Source: Lachnospiraceae bacterium
GTDB taxonomy: Bacteria; Bacillota; Clostridia; Lachnospirales; Lachnospiraceae
DNA length: 64,000 nucleotides
Assembly: GCA_910575005.1 (NCBI GenBank)
Contig: CAJTCL010000001.1
Location: 186,001 to 250,000 of the forward strand
Direction of reading: 5' to 3'
Part shown: piece after piece, positions 8,094 through 16,897 of the stretch
Layout: each line of letters opens with the position of its first letter
Numbering within the stretch: the stretch's first letter is position 1
The notes under the pieces: generated by a model
Database searches by the model: none
The model's input: only the letters and a program-made list of their open reading frames with translations
What the model was told of the DNA's origin: nothing
Position numbers and translations under genes: made by a program

Positions 8094-9281
8094 GCCTGCT
8101 GCATACAGCTTTCCACGATGAATTAACTTGCCTTTCTGCTGCCAGCTTCCGCTAATCTTTCCATTGTACACACCCATTTCCACGAACTCATAGAGAGGAT
8201 TCAAGCGAATCTCGCCCTCTTCCATCTTATCAATCTCCATAATAGAGAGCATTCTCCTGCTGCGATCTCTAAGTCTGCCTAGATGAACCAAAATGTCCAC
8301 TCCTGCGGCAATCTGAGCTCGAATGGCCATTAATGGCAGCTCCATCCCCATCAAAACCATTGTTTCCATGCGGCTGACCATATCTTGGCAGCTATTGGCA
8401 TGTCCTGTACTCAAAGAACCATCATGGCCAGTATTCATGGCCTGCAGCATGTCCAAACATTCTGCCCCGCGGATCTCTCCTACTACAATCCGGTCTGGGC
8501 GCATGCGCAGTGCTGTACGAATCAGATCTCGTATTGTAATCGCCAGCGTTCCCTCTGGTCCTGCATTTCTTGTCTCCAGCCGCACCAAATTTGCAATACC
8601 TTGGATCTGCAGCTCTGCGGAATCTTCTATTGTTATCACACGTTCTGTTTTGGGAATAAATTCAGATAATGCATTTAGAAATGTTGTCTTTCCAGAGCCA
8701 GTTCCTCCAGAAATAAAGATATTATAACCTGCCCTGACTAGTGTTGCCAGAAATTCAGCACACTCCTGGCTAATAGATTCTCCATCAATCATTTGTTCCA
8801 TCAATATTGGATGTTTGGGAAATTTCCGAATGGAGACGACTGGTCCTTCTAAAGCCACTGGAGGTAGTACTACATTAACTCTGGAACCATCAGACAGTCT
8901 CGTGTCTGCGATTGGCTCTGCTTCATTGATGACTCGATTATGATTTCCGACCATCTGTTGAATAATATCTTCTAGTTTCTCCCGAGAGGAAAAAGATTTT
9001 TCCCAAGTTCGGATCTCTCCTTTTCTCTCATAAAATATATGGTCTGCTCCATTTACCATAATCTCTGTGATCTCATCCTCATCCAATAATTCCTGCAGAA
9101 CATCCAACTTGCGCAGCGAATGAAACACTTGCTGTCTCAGTTCCCGCCGCCAATTTAAGGGTATCACCCGCACCTTAGCCTCACGACAAATCTCTTCATC
9201 AATCACTGCCAGTAATTCCTGTTCCTCATGTTCTCTTGTCATGTCCAACTGTGCTAAGACATTTTTTCTAATCTGTTCCAC
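8076..9281 (-). CDS. tadA: TadA/CpaF-family pilus assembly ATPase
   Basis: This hexameric secretion ATPase powers Flp pilus assembly at the cytosolic face of the membrane. It has the CpaF N-terminal helical domain, then the RecA-like core: Walker A GGTGSGKT, the Asp-box region TIEDSAEL, Walker B with VVGEIRG, and the His box TGHDGSLSTGHAN. GGGGGT upstream points to a GTG at 9281 (401 residues); an in-frame TTG at 9296 lies too close to its own site. The start overlaps the end of tadZ by 14 bases, so the genes are coupled. The 3' end is the source of the downstream tandem repeat. Confidence 0.93.
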   Translation of the reverse strand: MEQIRKNVLAQLDMTREHEEQELLAVIDEEICREAKVRVIPLNWRRELRQQVFHSLRKLDVLQELLDEDEITEIMVNGADHIFYERKGEIRTWEKSFSSREKLEDIIQQMVGNHNRVINEAEPIADTRLSDGSRVNVVLPPVALEGPVVSIRKFPKHPILMEQMIDGESISQECAEFLATLVRAGYNIFISGGTGSGKTTFLNALSEFIPKTERVITIEDSAELQIQGIANLVRLETRNAGPEGTLAITIRDLIRTALRMRPDRIVVGEIRGAECLDMLQAMNTGHDGSLSTGHANSCQDMVSRMETMVLMGMELPLMAIRAQIAAGVDILVHLGRLRDRSRRMLSIMEIDKMEEGEIRLNPLYEFVEMGVYNGKISGSWQQKGKLIHRGKLYAAGMEVQG

Positions 9282-10338
9282 CTTGTACCCCCGCAATCCC
9301 TCTGCTAAAATCGCCCAAACTGCCCCACAACCATTGCTGCATTCTATCCGCTGCTGCGCAAATCTCTAGATTTATGGTAGGCAAATCCAAATAAATGAGC
9401 TTGTGATTCGACTTAATATTTGTCTGCCTCTCTGTCATTTGCTGGAATTGATATAGAGGACCTTCATGTAATTCACCATGTTCTGTGGTAATATAAACTC
9501 GGCTGCACAGATCAAGAAGCTGATAAAAACCAGGAATCATCATTCCAAAATCTAAAAGTATCACATCATAACTACTCTTTCTCTTCAAAAGCTGTATAAA
9601 CTTGACATAATCCTGCGCTGTCACTTCACTTAAACAGCCCCCATCTTCTGCTGGTGGAATATAATGAACTCCCTCCATCGTATAAAGTGCACTATTGACA
9701 CAATCCATGATATTTACTTCATTGCTCAGGCACAAATACATCACATCTAGCAAGTCCCTCTCATATTTTTCTTGAAACCACCCTTCAAAACCAGCACATT
9801 CCTTAAAATTGATATAGAGCACCTTCTCTCTCTGAGTCAATGCATGTGCAAATGTCAAGGCAAATGGTGTCTGCCAGATACTATGTCCAGGTGAATAAAT
9901 ACCGATAATCTCCTTATTTACACCATCCTCTGCATGTGTTCTGCCGCCCCATTGCTGATAATAAAAAAATACTTCTCTGAGAATCTGAGATGCTGGTTGG
10001 TATTTTTCTACTGCCATAAGCCCCAAAACATGCGCCGTATCTGCGAGCTCCTCTCCATGCAGATAAAGCCACATTGTGTCTTCCTGCCAAGATTCTTTCT
10101 TGCGTTCATCCCTGGCTTTCTGCTGCTTTAAAAGCTCCCTAACCTGCACATGCTCCAAAAATCCTTGATCTAATAATATAATATCTGGTCGATGGATGCT
10201 GAAATTTTCCAGAAAACATTCTGGAGAACAAAACGACATTGCCTGCAATTCTCCTCTATGCTCCAGAGAAATCCATTCTCCCAGCCTTTCAGCATATACT
10301 CCGTCCGTATCACAAACGGCAATTATAATTTTACTCAA
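9268..10338 (-). CDS. tadZ: TadZ/CpaE-like pilus localisation protein
   Basis: The true start is most likely a TTG at 10338: GGAGGTGG sits just upstream and TTG overlaps the stop of the prepilin peptidase (TTGA), the usual sign of coupling. The 356-residue protein starts SKIIIAVCDTDGVYAERL, a receiver-like N-terminal domain with D-rich strand ends, followed by a MinD/ParA-like half (EIIGIYSPGHSIWQTPFALTFA, YDVILLDFGMMIP). The P-loop position reads SPGHSIWQT, so the Walker A lysine is absent, as in many atypical TadZ proteins. TadZ marks the site of pilus assembly, at or near the pole in other bacteria. Confidence 0.78.
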   Translation of the reverse strand: MSKIIIAVCDTDGVYAERLGEWISLEHRGELQAMSFCSPECFLENFSIHRPDIILLDQGFLEHVQVRELLKQQKARDERKKESWQEDTMWLYLHGEELADTAHVLGLMAVEKYQPASQILREVFFYYQQWGGRTHAEDGVNKEIIGIYSPGHSIWQTPFALTFAHALTQREKVLYINFKECAGFEGWFQEKYERDLLDVMYLCLSNEVNIMDCVNSALYTMEGVHYIPPAEDGGCLSEVTAQDYVKFIQLLKRKSSYDVILLDFGMMIPGFYQLLDLCSRVYITTEHGELHEGPLYQFQQMTERQTNIKSNHKLIYLDLPTINLEICAAADRMQQWLWGSLGDFSRGIAGVQGGTD

Positions 10339-10835
10339 TAAGCCACCTCCATAGCGATCGCATATCCAATTAAAATTGCAATTGAAAAATGAATGACATG
10401 ATTTTCTTCCTGAGATTCTTTTGGATATTTCAATATCCTGCCAGTAAGCATTACCTGACAAATATAACCTTTGAATACCCACAGACGAGAAATGAGATTT
10501 CGATGATAGAGAAGCTTACACAGAGATATGCCTGCCCCCACAAGAAAAGATAGCACTATGGTTATAATAAGTAACTGAAACCCCCAAATACCGCCAATCA
10601 TGGAAAATAATTTGATATCACCTGCCCCAAGGGCACGTATCAGAAATAATAGATAAAATAAGATAATTGGTATAGAAACGTTTAGAATAAAAACGCCCAG
10701 TCCTTTTACTCCTGCTTCCAGCACCTGAAGAAAAAGTCCTGATACAAAACCACTGACGATCAGTCGATTACTGATCCGAAAACTTTGTATGTCCATCACC
10801 ACTGCAACACTTAAAAGTGTCAAGCTTACGAACAT
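10335..10835 (-). CDS. tadV: A24-family prepilin peptidase (TadV/CpaA-like)
   Basis: The 166-residue membrane protein carries the two catalytic aspartates of the family: DIQSFRISN (about residue 15) and GAGDIKLF (about 70-77). It has five to six hydrophobic helices. It processes the Flp pilin and TadE-like proteins encoded downstream. It is the first gene of the Tad operon: a near-consensus promoter lies at 10905-10933 and GGGGAG precedes its ATG. Its stop overlaps the TTG start of tadZ. Confidence 0.9.
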   Translation of the reverse strand: MFVSLTLLSVAVVMDIQSFRISNRLIVSGFVSGLFLQVLEAGVKGLGVFILNVSIPIILFYLLFLIRALGAGDIKLFSMIGGIWGFQLLIITIVLSFLVGAGISLCKLLYHRNLISRLWVFKGYICQVMLTGRILKYPKESQEENHVIHFSIAILIGYAIAMEVAY

Positions 10836-10904
10836 CTTTAACTCCCCAATTCATCACCTCTCTTTGAATTAATTCTCCTGCTCGCGAATCAGTGATTGAT
10901 TTGG

Positions 10905-10933
10905 ATTATAAATCAAGTTGTTAAAATTGTAAA
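10905..10933 (-). promoter_or_regulatory. SigA-type promoter of the Tad/Flp pilus operon
   Basis: On the minus strand TTTACA (10928-10933) and a perfect TATAAT (10905-10910) are separated by 17 bp, about 70 bp upstream of the first gene. No other equally good promoter was noticed before 954, so the whole 9.9-kb gene string may be one transcript. Confidence 0.8.
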
Positions 10934-10969
10934 GTATCTTCTGGGAAATTTTTCATTTTTGTATATATG

Positions 10970-11242
10970 TTACAAGAATCGATACAGTAAAATTCCATAG
11001 ATCAGCGCAAAACCGCTGATACCAAGGGTTCCGATTGTCAAAATACTAACAGGGTTAATGCCTGCCGCTACCGCAATACCCTGACTTTCCAAAATACTGT
11101 TGACAACACAAATTCCCACTGCACCTCCTGCACTACGCAAAATAAACACAGCAATCTTGGCAGATTTCTGCTTGATCGTTCCCATAAGAAGCACCAGCAA
11201 ACAGACTCCAATAATTGCACCCATCCCATAATAAAGTTCCAT
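10970..11242 (-). CDS. bofA: BofA-like sporulation membrane protein
   Basis: AAAGGAG precedes the ATG at 11242, so I choose 90 residues starting MELYYGMGA; an upstream in-frame ATG at 11260 lacks a site. The protein has three hydrophobic stretches and the family signature GINPVSILTIGTLGISGFAL. In Bacillus BofA inhibits processing of pro-SigmaK in the forespore outer membrane. Its presence suggests a sporulating lineage, although clostridial roles may differ. In Bacillus it neighbours yaaL in the same direction; here the YaaL-like gene is next to it but divergent. Confidence 0.8.
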   Translation of the reverse strand: MELYYGMGAIIGVCLLVLLMGTIKQKSAKIAVFILRSAGGAVGICVVNSILESQGIAVAAGINPVSILTIGTLGISGFALIYGILLYRFL

Positions 11243-11422
11243 CTCCAGCTCCTTTTTCATTTAAAAAATATCTCTCACTATGATATATATACTTTCTGGA
11301 AAAATTTATGACTTTTTTGTATAGATTGGAAATGTTCTGCTTATACTTTAAGTAAAGGAATTGTTACCGTAACTTTACAGAACACCGCAATACATTGTTT
11401 CAAAAAGGGAGGGGGATGCAAT

Positions 11423-11674
11423 ATGTTCCAAATTGCAAAAAAAGAACCACAAACAACTGCTTATTCTTTACTATTAGATGATCTTGAAAAAGCTAGATAT
11501 GATTTAGCACTTGCCTATGACAACTTTGAAAATGCGATGGAGCCTGATCTGATTGATTACTGTATTTATCAGGTAAATGCATTACAAATGCGCTACAAAT
11601 TCCTGTTGACAAAGGCAAAACAGTTCAATGAGGATTCCTATGCAAGGAATCCTCTGGAACTTTCTGAATCCTGA
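11423..11674 (+). CDS. yaaL: YaaL-like (DUF2508) small protein
   Basis: The 83-residue soluble protein (LLLDDLEKARYDLALAYDNFENA, then PDLIDYCIYQVNALQMRYKFLL) matches the DUF2508/YaaL pattern: a helical pair linking an EP-DLIDYCIY motif. Its function is unknown; in Bacillus it lies by recR and bofA. GGGAGGGGG sits 8 bases before the ATG. The last 37 bases overlap the 3' end of fliS on the other strand, so the two transcripts would converge and overlap. Confidence 0.78.
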   Translation: MFQIAKKEPQTTAYSLLLDDLEKARYDLALAYDNFENAMEPDLIDYCIYQVNALQMRYKFLLTKAKQFNEDSYARNPLELSES

Positions 11675-12114
11675 AGGGTCTCTGTAAGGCTGCCCTTCTG
11701 ATAAGTCATACCAGCCACAACATGCTGTGTATGCTGCATCAGTGGTTCTGATGTATCCTGCTGCGCCGCTTCTTTAAAAGCATCGTAGAGGTTCTTCAGA
11801 ACCTTCTGAGCATCCTGAAGGTTCTGAAGATCATTTTTACATACAGCCATAGCTAAAAGCTGATCCACAAAGCGGTACTCTGCATACAGCTCACCGGATA
11901 TCTGATATCTGAAATCTAAATCTTCCATCAATCTTCCCACAACCTGTCTTGCATTCACCACTGCCCGCTTAAATGATTTATAATCATTAACATCTTTCGC
12001 CTGAATACCATCATCAAGATATGCAAAGAGTATATCATACATAATCACAATCATTTGGCCTTGATTGCAATTACTCAATCTTCTGGTAAACTCCTGCTTT
12101 TTCTCCTGTGTCAT
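11638..12114 (-). CDS. fliS: FliS-like flagellin export chaperone
   Basis: GGAGGGAAACC supports the ATG at 12114 (158 residues, MTQEKKQEF). The protein is all-helical, with the FliS-type start MTRRLSNCNQGQMIVIMYDILFAYLDDG and a later RRAVNARQVVGRLMEDLDF-like helix. FliS binds the flagellin C-terminus and prevents premature polymerisation. It lies 37 bases after flagellin, as expected for a dedicated chaperone. It is longer than many FliS proteins by a C-terminal tail rich in Ser/Gln. The other convergent gene overlaps its last 37 bases. Confidence 0.82.
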   Translation of the reverse strand: MTQEKKQEFTRRLSNCNQGQMIVIMYDILFAYLDDGIQAKDVNDYKSFKRAVVNARQVVGRLMEDLDFRYQISGELYAEYRFVDQLLAMAVCKNDLQNLQDAQKVLKNLYDAFKEAAQQDTSEPLMQHTQHVVAGMTYQKGSLTETLQDSESSRGFLA

Positions 12115-12151
12115 TGGTTTCCCTCCTGTCTGCTCAACTGACACTCAATTC

Positions 12152-13600
12152 TTACTGCAAAAGCTGTAATACCTGCTGCGGAAGATCATTTGCCTGTGCA
12201 AGCACAGATGTAGCTGCCTGAGTGAGAACATTGTATTTCGTATACTCTGTCATCTCCTCTGCCATATCCACATCTTCAATTCGGGAAAGTGCCTGAGTCA
12301 TATTCTCCTCAGAACCATCCAAACTGCTGACAGCATAATCCAAACGATTCATATATGCTCCAATGGAAGAACGCACCTCGCTGACCTTGGAAACGGCTCC
12401 ATCATAGCTAGTGATTGCACGGCTGGCACCGGTAACAGTACATACATTAACTTCATCAATATATAATGTCTGAGAAGAAATTTCTGAAATTCGCACTTCC
12501 ATTGTCTGATTTTCATTGGCTCCAATCTGAAGAGTCATTGGCCCCATATTTGTGACTTCCATATTCACAGTTCCTGTAGTTCCTGGTTCCACCTCAAACT
12601 TCATTTCAAAACCGCTGCGGTCTGAAATAGTCACATAATTTCCATCCGTGAGAATCGTAGCCTGTGTACCAAATCCCTTGTCATTGGCGTCAAAAGCAAT
12701 CTCTACATCCTTGCCTACTTCCTGGTTATTCGTACCAATTCCTAGAAATCCTGCCAATGCTGGATTATCACATTTGATATTCATCTCAGCACTGTTACCA
12801 TAACGATCAGAGACAAATACTAGATTTCCCCCCTGAGACACATCATTGGGAACATAACCAGCATTTTCTGGTGTTCCGCCTGTGGCATTCAAATTCCCAA
12901 CCACAATCAGATTTACCTCTCCGCGTTCTGCGCCCTCGCGCATCTTTTCATAGACAGCGCTAAACGTTTCACCTTCTTTAATCTCCACTTCTACACCATT
13001 GATTACCACTGTTCCTTCTGCACCTGCTGGCACTGTTGCATTTGCGGTCAATCCTGCACCACCGGCTAATACAGCATGTTCAGCATCTGCAGTGATATTC
13101 ACAGAATACATATTGGCCATCACTGAATCAGAGATATCCATGCGTTTAATTCCACGGCTGTCTGGATAGACACGCTGGTCTAAAGTCCCATCCAACAGCG
13201 GTTTTGTATTAAATTCTGTATCTCTTGATATCCGGTCAACCTCTTCTGTCAAAGAAGAAATCTCCAACTGAATAGCATCCAAATCATCTGGTGTATTGGT
13301 ACCATTGGCTGCCTGAACAGAAAGTTCACGCATTCTCTGAAGCATGCTATGCACTTCATTTAACGCCCCATCTGCAATCTGCAATACGGAAGTACCATCC
13401 GCCGCATTTCTGGATGCCTGATCTAAACCTTTGATCTGTGATGTCATTTTACTGGCAATCGCCATTCCTGCCGCGTCATCGGATGCACGGTTAATCCGCA
13501 GACCAGTGGACAAACGTTCAATAGAATTTGACAAGCTATTCTCTGTTCCTAACAATCTTTTATTGGCAATCATGGCTGACATATTGTGATTAATTTTCAT
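12152..13600 (-). CDS. fliC: Flagellin
   Basis: The 482-residue protein has conserved flagellin ends. The N-terminus is MKINHNMSAMIANKRL, then the D0/D1 helices with NRASDDAAGMAIA and LQRMRELSVQAANGT; the C-terminus is the SRIEDVDMAEEMTEYTK helix ending QANDLPQQVLQLLQ. The central 170-370 region is variable and surface exposed. LQRMRELSVQ corresponds to the conserved D1 stretch that TLR5 recognises in other flagellins. AGAGAGG precedes the ATG. Only 26 bp separate it from the upstream 1038-residue gene, so it is probably on the transcript from the SigD-like promoter at 16830. Confidence 0.95.
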   Translation of the reverse strand: MKINHNMSAMIANKRLLGTENSLSNSIERLSTGLRINRASDDAAGMAIASKMTSQIKGLDQASRNAADGTSVLQIADGALNEVHSMLQRMRELSVQAANGTNTPDDLDAIQLEISSLTEEVDRISRDTEFNTKPLLDGTLDQRVYPDSRGIKRMDISDSVMANMYSVNITADAEHAVLAGGAGLTANATVPAGAEGTVVINGVEVEIKEGETFSAVYEKMREGAERGEVNLIVVGNLNATGGTPENAGYVPNDVSQGGNLVFVSDRYGNSAEMNIKCDNPALAGFLGIGTNNQEVGKDVEIAFDANDKGFGTQATILTDGNYVTISDRSGFEMKFEVEPGTTGTVNMEVTNMGPMTLQIGANENQTMEVRISEISSQTLYIDEVNVCTVTGASRAITSYDGAVSKVSEVRSSIGAYMNRLDYAVSSLDGSEENMTQALSRIEDVDMAEEMTEYTKYNVLTQAATSVLAQANDLPQQVLQLLQ

Positions 13601-13626
13601 GTTAAATACCTCTCTTCTGATTTATT

Positions 13627-16600
13627 TTAGGACATAGCCTGCCCCATCTGTTTCATTTCTTCTAAAAATCCTTTGGCAATCCCATACAAAGTCTTCGTCT
13701 GTACTTGATATGCCTCTTCCCCTGTCTCTTCGCGAGAGACATTATTGGTTTTTTCTGCGGCAAAACGATTGAGATCCAATTGCTCACTGTGAATCATATC
13801 CAGGGTCCAAGACTTTTGTCCCTCTTGGGCCAACTGTTCCTTAATGTTCTCTGCCTGGTTTTTCAGTTCTTCTGTTGTATCATGGGAGTCTGAGGCAATA
13901 TAAGCTTTCACAGAATCCCCCTGTACCTGAAATCTCGCTGCCACTTTGCCAAGCTTGGTGTTCTCAAAGAACACATCCACTCTTCCCTTCTCTTCCTTGC
14001 CTCTGACAATCTTAAGCTGTACATTTGTCAGTTCATCTGCCACCAATACCGGAATTGCATAATGTTCCTCTTTGGCCATATTGGTCCCCAGCGCAATCTG
14101 CTGACGTAAAATCTTCATATCCCGCAAATCTCTGCTGCTGACTTCTTCCGATTCTACCATCGTCTTCATCACATTTTCAGCCGTCTCTGCCAGTTTCCTA
14201 TGAGCTTTGGCCATATCCTCCGGCGTCTTAACAGCCTCGCCAAACTCTTCGATAATATCAGCTTTTACCTGTTCTAAGTCTGGATCTTTTTTCAAATTTT
14301 CCTTATTAAACAAGGATTTAAACATTCCCTCCCGTGAATTTAACATCCGGTTAGCTGCCATAATATTGTAAGCTGTCACTGGCATATCATGACCTGTCAA
14401 AATCTGAAGTATCTGAGCCTCTGCTTTCTTTGCCTGTGAAAACTCCTGTAATTGTTCCTGATAATAAGCTTCATCCGATTCGGTGTCCCTAGGCGCCTCC
14501 CGCAACTGCCACAGTAATTCCTCTGGCGTCATATCCTCCACAGCTTTCTGAGACTGTGCCTGCTGCATTCCCTCTGGTGTCGCAAACTTCAAAGCTTCCT
14601 TGGCACAATCTGTCTGATATGCTGCCTCAATCTGCTGCGAAATGCTCAATTCCTGAGAAGCAATCGTCTCTGCCTCACCAAAATTATTATCCACCGATAC
14701 ATTGATCCCTGGATTGCGGTTGGTACGCACTGCTGTCAACAGATTCTTCATTGAAAGTTCCGCTCCCTGTTGAACCAGCGCACCAATCACTGCTCCATCT
14801 GTCTTATCAATCTGATTCAGCATTCGATAGATGCCAATATAACTATCCCGTTCTTGTTGTGTGATTTCTTTATTTTGTTCCAGCTTCCAGAGATATTTAC
14901 TAAATTTCTCCTCACCGCCTGCATCCAGATGATTTTTAATCTCCTCCGCTTTGGCGTTAAGTTGTTCTATATTCATTTCCAGAGGATTTACACCCTCTCG
15001 AATCATCTCCACTACCACAGATGGGGATAAATTCTGGAATAAGTTCTGCACTTTCTGGTCTGCTGCCTTCATCTGTAAGATGGAATCATCCGTAATCTCC
15101 ATCTGATTATAAGCAAGGATTCTCACTGCTCTGCGGTTTGCCTCAGAAATTTCCAGATTTAAATCCTCCAAAATATCATCTACATTCCGAAATGCTTTCT
15201 GGATAGAGTCTCCCAGATCTGCCCTTGGTGTAGTCTGCAGCGTCTCATAAGCCTGCCCTGCACGCTCCATCTGCGCCTGTTTGGAAACACCAGCTTCATG
15301 GATTGCCTCTACACTGTCCTGATCTGTATTTACCGTCCCCAGAATATAAGCTGGTACACCTTTCAGTTCTTGAGCCTTTGTCATAGTATCAGCAAACAAA
15401 ACCGCATTTTCCTGTGTAGGCTCAACTCCACTCTGACTTAACAAATTCGTGTAATATGCATTCTCCTGTGCCTTTAACTGTTCCACCAATTCTGCCAAAG
15501 GCTGTGTCTCAATAGCAATTCCCTGTTTTAACAAGGAATAATTCGCCTGCGCTGTCATCGCCAGCCGAATTTCTTCCAACTGGCGCCTTGCTTTGATAAA
15601 TGCCAGATCTTCCTTGGCATATTCTGGAATAAAAGATTCCTCTTTCTGTGACTGTCCCTGACTGTCTGTGCCTGCCTGCTGCTGTGCACTGTTCTGCGCT
15701 GCTTTCAGACTCTCAATACTCAGTGGTACTCCTTTTTGTACCACATTCCAGATATCCTGATCTGTTGCTTGCTCCACCACCTCTGCCGCTTGTGCGGCAC
15801 GTTCCATATTACTGTAACCAGAAAGCAGAATGGCATCTCCTGGACGGTTTCCCTCCGCCATAGCCTCCATCATCGCATCCATTGTCTGCTGTTTTTCAGG
15901 AGGCAGCTGGGCATCTTTTAGATCTGTCACATATTTAAGATTTTCTGCTGTCAGAGGAATCTGCTGTCTTAACATCCACTCGCTACTAGAAAGCGTGCTG
16001 TCATTAACTGGAAGGCCAGCCTCTTTAATTACCTTAGCAATCTGTGCCTTAAGACCATCATCCAATTCCACGCCTGCCCCCCGAGGCTGTCCGGCCGCTG
16101 CACTGGTACTGTGCTGTGCCATATAAAGATTTTCAATCGTCGGTGCAAGATCATGATCTAACATATATTTGACTGCTTCATCACTGCAGGCAGTAAGATC
16201 TGCAGCCTGCTGCTGTGCTTCTTTACAATCTGTAATATTTTCTTCTGTAACTGGAAGATCCGCTTGCTGCATAGCGGCCTCCAACTGCTTTGCTGCCCCG
16301 ATGCTGCCCGCCATCTCCTCAAGCTTCTCTGCACTTAGATTATCTCCAAAGACACTGATATCCACGCCCGCCTTGGCCAGTTCCATCTTAATTTTATCCA
16401 TCTCTGTGACAATGGTATCAACATCCGATCCATTCACAGTATATCCATCCTCTTCCAGCTTCTCACAGTCACCTTCTGACAAGGCGTTGGACACTGCCTG
16501 CATCTTCTCCTGCATCACCTGAAGCTCCATATTTTCTGCTTCCTGGCTAATCTGGTCTAACTGGGATTCGCCGGAAAAAAAGGGTCTGTCCACTGTCGTC

Positions 16601-16743
16601 TGCTGTACAGAAGTTACCTTGCCTGTATTTTTCTCTACCTTACTGGCAGTGGTCTTTTCAGCGATGACCGTAACATTCCCTTTGATCTCCACCTTATTTT
16701 GGGTTTGGGTAATTTCCGCTAAATTATTGTTCTCTACTCTCAT
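13627..16743 (-). CDS. Large DUF6240-like protein, possibly a flagellar hook-length control protein
   Basis: The 1038-residue soluble, acidic, Gln/Glu-rich protein has no signal peptide. At least eight stretches share a degenerate pattern of G-x-P/L-x-T-x-x-N followed by a helix (for example ADLPVTEENI, HDLAPTIENL, QIPLTAENLKYV, KGVPLSIESL, HDMPVTAYNI), so the body is a repeat array. The last 160 residues (VQLKIVRGKEEKGRVDVFF, later a substrate-like QGDSVKAYI and a helix) resemble the hook-length control C-terminal domain of FliK. I recall the DUF6240 label for proteins of this type. It lies just before flagellin behind a SigD-like promoter, so a flagellar role is likely. Confidence 0.6.
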   Translation of the reverse strand: MRVENNNLAEITQTQNKVEIKGNVTVIAEKTTASKVEKNTGKVTSVQQTTVDRPFFSGESQLDQISQEAENMELQVMQEKMQAVSNALSEGDCEKLEEDGYTVNGSDVDTIVTEMDKIKMELAKAGVDISVFGDNLSAEKLEEMAGSIGAAKQLEAAMQQADLPVTEENITDCKEAQQQAADLTACSDEAVKYMLDHDLAPTIENLYMAQHSTSAAAGQPRGAGVELDDGLKAQIAKVIKEAGLPVNDSTLSSSEWMLRQQIPLTAENLKYVTDLKDAQLPPEKQQTMDAMMEAMAEGNRPGDAILLSGYSNMERAAQAAEVVEQATDQDIWNVVQKGVPLSIESLKAAQNSAQQQAGTDSQGQSQKEESFIPEYAKEDLAFIKARRQLEEIRLAMTAQANYSLLKQGIAIETQPLAELVEQLKAQENAYYTNLLSQSGVEPTQENAVLFADTMTKAQELKGVPAYILGTVNTDQDSVEAIHEAGVSKQAQMERAGQAYETLQTTPRADLGDSIQKAFRNVDDILEDLNLEISEANRRAVRILAYNQMEITDDSILQMKAADQKVQNLFQNLSPSVVVEMIREGVNPLEMNIEQLNAKAEEIKNHLDAGGEEKFSKYLWKLEQNKEITQQERDSYIGIYRMLNQIDKTDGAVIGALVQQGAELSMKNLLTAVRTNRNPGINVSVDNNFGEAETIASQELSISQQIEAAYQTDCAKEALKFATPEGMQQAQSQKAVEDMTPEELLWQLREAPRDTESDEAYYQEQLQEFSQAKKAEAQILQILTGHDMPVTAYNIMAANRMLNSREGMFKSLFNKENLKKDPDLEQVKADIIEEFGEAVKTPEDMAKAHRKLAETAENVMKTMVESEEVSSRDLRDMKILRQQIALGTNMAKEEHYAIPVLVADELTNVQLKIVRGKEEKGRVDVFFENTKLGKVAARFQVQGDSVKAYIASDSHDTTEELKNQAENIKEQLAQEGQKSWTLDMIHSEQLDLNRFAAEKTNNVSREETGEEAYQVQTKTLYGIAKGFLEEMKQMGQAMS

Positions 16744-16829
16744 ATCTGCGCCTCGTTATCCTCTATTCCTACTTCCGTCCCGAAACTGTCTGCCTTATAA
16801 AAATCTGACAGCTTCTTCTGTCCTTAAGT

Positions 16830-16857
16830 ATTTCGGTAACTATCCGCAAAAACTTTA
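16830..16857 (-). promoter_or_regulatory. SigD/FliA-like flagellar promoter
   Basis: On the minus strand TAAAGTTT begins at 16857 and ACCGAAAT ends at 16830; between TAAA and the second box are 16 bp. The consensus is TAAA-N15-GCCGATAW. It lies 87 bp before the 1038-residue gene, which precedes flagellin, so the match fits the expected flagellar regulon. Confidence 0.55.
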
Positions 16858-16897
16858 TGGCAACTAATCAGAACCCCTGAAAAATATTACATCCGTA

